NCBI GenBank assembly: GCA_028280065.1
Contig: JANQMN010000034.1
Span: 89,179 to 153,178, forward strand
Direction of reading: 5' to 3'
Length of the DNA stretch: 64,000 bases
Source: Hahella sp.
GTDB taxonomy: Bacteria > Pseudomonadota > Gammaproteobacteria > Pseudomonadales > Oleiphilaceae
Within the stretch, counting starts at the first letter, position 1, and each line of letters opens with the position of its first letter. The notes under the pieces were generated by a model. That model was not told where the DNA came from and did no database searches. It saw only the letters and a program-made list of their open reading frames with translations. The translations under genes and the position numbers were made by a program. Positions 62,187 to 64,000 of this stretch are shown piece by piece.

Positions 62187-62704
62187 TAAAACTCCGCGCC
62201 CCATTCCACCTGAATTAGGTTTTCTTCGAGGTCAACTGCCCGAACAGTTAGGTCAGGAAGGTAGGGAATCAATCGCTCTTGACGATCAATACTTCCCTCA
62301 CAAGCCTTCACAACGAGCACGTCATTTGCACCAGTTTCCAGTAGATGGCTTACTTGCCCTAAACACTGGTCAAACTGATTCATTACCCGCAAACCTTCTA
62401 ACTGGTACCAGTAATACTCACCGGCGTCCAATTGGGGCAAAGTTTCAACAGGTGTCGCTATCTCGGCACCGCTATACTTTTTCGCCTGCTCCCGGTCATC
62501 AACACCGCAGAGCTTTACAACCAACTTGCCTTGTTGCTGTTGCTTTTTTTCAATGTCTACCCAGCATTCCGACTTATCAGCCAGCCGTAGCAGCCATCGA
62601 GAATACTCCGCTATTCCTTCTGGTGGCTCGGTGTAGGATTTCACCTTCAGCCAACCCTTGACGCCAAAAGCGCCGCCAATATGACCTAAAGTAACCTCTG
62701 GCAA
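62186..62704 (-). CDS. rimM: Ribosome maturation factor RimM
   Basis: RimM assists assembly of the 30S head around S19. The 172-residue protein has an N-terminal beta-barrel ([20 protein letters not shown]) and C-terminal PRC-barrel ([50 protein letters not shown]). Length is standard. It lies 29 bp after rpsP and overlaps the trmD start. Confidence 0.96.
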   Translation of the reverse strand: MPEVTLGHIGGAFGVKGWLKVKSYTEPPEGIAEYSRWLLRLADKSECWVDIEKKQQQQGKLVVKLCGVDDREQAKKYSGAEIATPVETLPQLDAGEYYWYQLEGLRVMNQFDQCLGQVSHLLETGANDVLVVKACEGSIDRQERLIPYLPDLTVRAVDLEENLIQVEWGAEF

Positions 62705-62733
62705 CGTTCGGCACCCTGGTCGAGACAGCCAAA

Positions 62734-62994
62734 TTAGGCTGCAGTACTTGCTTGTGCCGCGTTTTCCTTCACTAGCGTAGCGACCCGATCTGACAACTGG
62801 GCACCTTGACTTACCCAGTAATCGAGTCGCTCAGTATTTAGACGAATACGCTCTTCCTGTCCACGGGCTTGCGGATTAAAGAAGCCTAAACGTTCGATAA
62901 AACGTCCGTCACGGGCTTTGCGGCTGTCCGTAACAGTAAAGTGGTAAAATGGGCGCTTCTTAGAGCCACCACGAGAAAGACGAATCGTAACCAT
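62734..62994 (-). CDS. rpsP: 30S ribosomal protein S16
   Basis: S16 is an early-binding 30S protein. The 86-residue protein has [34 protein letters not shown], and [20 protein letters not shown], all conserved. It heads the rpsP-rimM-trmD-rplS operon; the 128-bp gap to the ffh end upstream presumably carries its promoter. Confidence 0.98.
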   Translation of the reverse strand: MVTIRLSRGGSKKRPFYHFTVTDSRKARDGRFIERLGFFNPQARGQEERIRLNTERLDYWVSQGAQLSDRVATLVKENAAQASTAA

Positions 62995-63122
62995 AACTAT
63001 TCAATGTATCCTATTATTGTCCACACCCGTTCCGGGCCAGCACATGAAAGGGCGCATATTCTACGCAATTCACCCAATCATGCAAACCATTTTTTAACCA
63101 GTTAAGCAAAAATCGATAGAAT

Positions 63123-63863
63123 TTACATTTTACCGAATGGCGGCATACCTCCGCCGGGTGGCATCATGCCTTGCATACCGCGCATCATGCCCATCATTCC
63201 GCCCTTTTTACTCATTTTCTTCATCATCTTTTGCATTTGCTTATGCTGCTTCAGCAATCGGTTCACATCCTGGATTTGCAAACCAGATCCCGTTGCTATA
63301 CGGCGCTTACGGGAATTGTTAATGACATCGGGAAATCGCCTTTCATGCGGAGTCATGGAATTTATCAGCGCTTCCATATGCACGAACATCTTGTCATTTA
63401 GATTCTCTTGGGCAGCTTTAGTGACCTGCCCCATGCCCGGAAGTTTATCCAGCAAGCCTGTCATACCGCCCATATTTTTCATTTGCTGCAGCTGGTCGCG
63501 AAAGTCCTCTAGATTAAAGGCTTTACCCTTAACCACTTTTTTCGCCAGCTTTTCGGCTTTCTTCTTATCGAGCTTGCGCTCAGCTTCTTCTATAAGAGAA
63601 AGCACATCGCCCATACCCAAAATGCGCGAAGCGATTCGGTCGGGATGAAATGGCTCTAAGGCATCGGCTTTTTCACCCATACCGATGTATTTTATGGGCT
63701 TGCCGGTGATATGCCGAACCGACAACGCCGCACCGCCTCTCGCATCACCATCGGCCTTGGTTAGTACAACACCGGAAAGCGGTAATGCATCATTGAATGC
63801 CTTTGCCGTATTGGCGGCATCCTGACCGGTCATGGAGTCAACGACGAACAGCGTTTCGATTGG
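63123..63863 (-). CDS. ffh: Signal recognition particle protein Ffh, 3' part only
   Basis: Ffh binds 4.5S RNA and nascent signal sequences for delivery to FtsY. This stretch matches the second half of the family: PIETLFVVDSMTGQDAANTA, VVLTKADGDARGGAALS (G4 TKAD), GKPIKYIGMGEKADALEPFH, then the M domain (SGLQIQDVNRLLKQHKQM) and the methionine-rich tail. About 200 N-terminal residues (N domain, P-loop, DTAGR) are missing: homology ends at the codon for Pro at 63861-63863. The frame stays open to an ATG at 63920, but those extra residues (MIKLMQSNSFWPLIF...) are unlike Ffh. As ffh is essential, a full copy must exist elsewhere or this join is artificial. rpsP follows, as is normal. Confidence 0.85.
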   Translation of the reverse strand, partial: PIETLFVVDSMTGQDAANTAKAFNDALPLSGVVLTKADGDARGGAALSVRHITGKPIKYIGMGEKADALEPFHPDRIASRILGMGDVLSLIEEAERKLDKKKAEKLAKKVVKGKAFNLEDFRDQLQQMKNMGGMTGLLDKLPGMGQVTKAAQENLNDKMFVHMEALINSMTPHERRFPDVINNSRKRRIATGSGLQIQDVNRLLKQHKQMQKMMKKMSKKGGMMGMMRGMQGMMPPGGGMPPFGKM

Positions 63864-63931
63864 TACACCGGAGTTAAAAATTAAAGGCCAGAAAGAATTA
63901 GATTGCATGAGTTTTATCATCGATTTGATTC
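63864..63931. other. AT-rich segment between the ffh break and the zinc-finger frame
   Basis: These 68 bases match no bacterial gene I recognise and are more AT-rich than the rest of the window. Read on the minus strand they directly follow the stop codon of the zinc-finger frame, so they could be the 3' untranslated part of a eukaryotic gene. The junction with ffh falls at or very near 63863/63864; no direct repeat or insertion-sequence end is visible there. Confidence 0.5.
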
Positions 63932-64000
63932 TTATTTGAGCTTTTTAAACTTTTTTGTACACAGGTTACAAATGTACGGCTTTTCGCCGGTGTGTACAAG
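63932..64000 (-). CDS. Eukaryotic-type C2H2 zinc-finger ORF, C-terminal end (partial)
   Basis: Entering from the window edge, the minus-strand frame reads LVHTGEKPYICNLC, then TKKFKKLK and TAA at 63934-63932. HTGEKPY is the canonical linker between Krueppel-type C2H2 fingers, and the following C-x2-C is the first metal pair of the next finger. That last finger is cut short: the stop comes before its two histidines. Tandem TGEKPY-linked fingers are a hallmark of eukaryotic transcription factors and are exceptional in bacteria (Ros/MucR differ). Host contamination joined at a chimeric contig end is the simplest explanation; true transfer is the alternative. The rest of the gene lies outside the window. 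Confidence 0.6.
   Translation of the reverse strand, partial: LVHTGEKPYICNLCTKKFKKLK

Noticed and set aside
62152..62661. 169-codon plus-strand frame opposite rimM and trmD
   Set aside because: Antisense to two overlapping essential-type genes that account for the sequence.
63864..63920. N-terminal extension of the truncated ffh frame starting at ATG 63920
   Set aside because: The residues do not resemble Ffh, and the homology boundary is sharp; the open frame there is probably accidental read-through of the joined sequence.
63955..63999. TTGTACACA ... TGTGTACAA inverted repeat at the window edge, resembling a mobile-element end
   Set aside because: The bases are fully explained by a zinc-finger reading frame with the exact TGEKPY linker; a 9-bp inverted repeat alone, without transposase or target duplication, is weaker evidence.

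Overview
The window is bacterial chromosome from a gammaproteobacterium, most like the Pseudomonadales/Oceanospirillales/Cellvibrionales side of the class. The evidence is gene content and order: dapC-yffB-dapD-dapE, relA-mazG, cysM-gacS(barA), rpoE-mucA-mucB-rseC-mucD-lepA-lepB-rnc-era-recO-pdxJ, smc-zipA-ligA, lysS-prfB-recJ-thrC-hom, dsbC-xerD and rplS-trmD-rimM-rpsP-ffh all recall Pseudomonas neighbourhoods, here shuffled into one stretch. Base composition looks near 50% GC. Species cannot be named from the sequence. I found no rRNA, tRNA, CRISPR array, insertion sequence or prophage.

Layout. 1-3525 (+): end of dapC, a Spx/ArsC-like protein, dapD, dapE and two small conserved proteins (lysine/peptidoglycan precursor supply). 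3534-8284 (-): a large RTX/DUF4214 secreted protein, then a glutathione-dependent formaldehyde detoxification operon (adhC, S-formylglutathione hydrolase) with an eIF-2B-like protein at its end. 8285-8905: a mostly non-coding divergent region with a perfect 16-bp palindrome, two mini-ORFs and a Cys-rich small ORF. 8886-16128 (-): rsmJ, a hypothetical gene, uppP, tsaB, adk, an HDOD protein and ppc. 16382-21850: a small conserved gene, mazG, relA, a decayed rlmD and cysM. 22065-24926 (+): the hybrid kinase BarA/GacS. 24980-35614 (-): the envelope-stress sigma-E operon with rse/mucD, followed by lepA, lepB, rnc, era, recO and pdxJ. 35914-40314 (+): nadB, sdhE, ygfX, ygfZ and a second HDOD protein. 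40357-47928 (-): ligA, zipA, smc and a GntR regulator. 48108 (+): yaeQ. 48720-58262 (-): ung, lysS, prfB (with its programmed frameshift), recJ, thrC, hom and alaC. 58505 (+): a small lipoprotein. 58771-63863 (-): an OmpA-DsbC fusion, xerD, rplS, trmD, rimM, rpsP and the 3' part of ffh.

Most of the window is ordinary core genome. Four places are not. (1) The right edge: ffh homology stops abruptly at about 63863. The next 137 bases are AT-rich, and their last 69 bases encode, on the minus strand, a Krueppel-type C2H2 zinc finger with the TGEKPY linker, a eukaryotic signature. This is either a chimeric join to host DNA or an extraordinary transfer. (2) DsbC is fused to an N-terminal OmpA-like peptidoglycan-binding domain with its key Asp and Arg retained. 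(3) rlmD has lost its N-terminal third and carries two frameshifts, while all its neighbours are intact. (4) The intergenic region upstream of adhC holds an undescribed operator-like palindrome and mini-ORFs. Pseudogene decay together with a eukaryotic junction would fit a host-associated bacterium, but this is inference.
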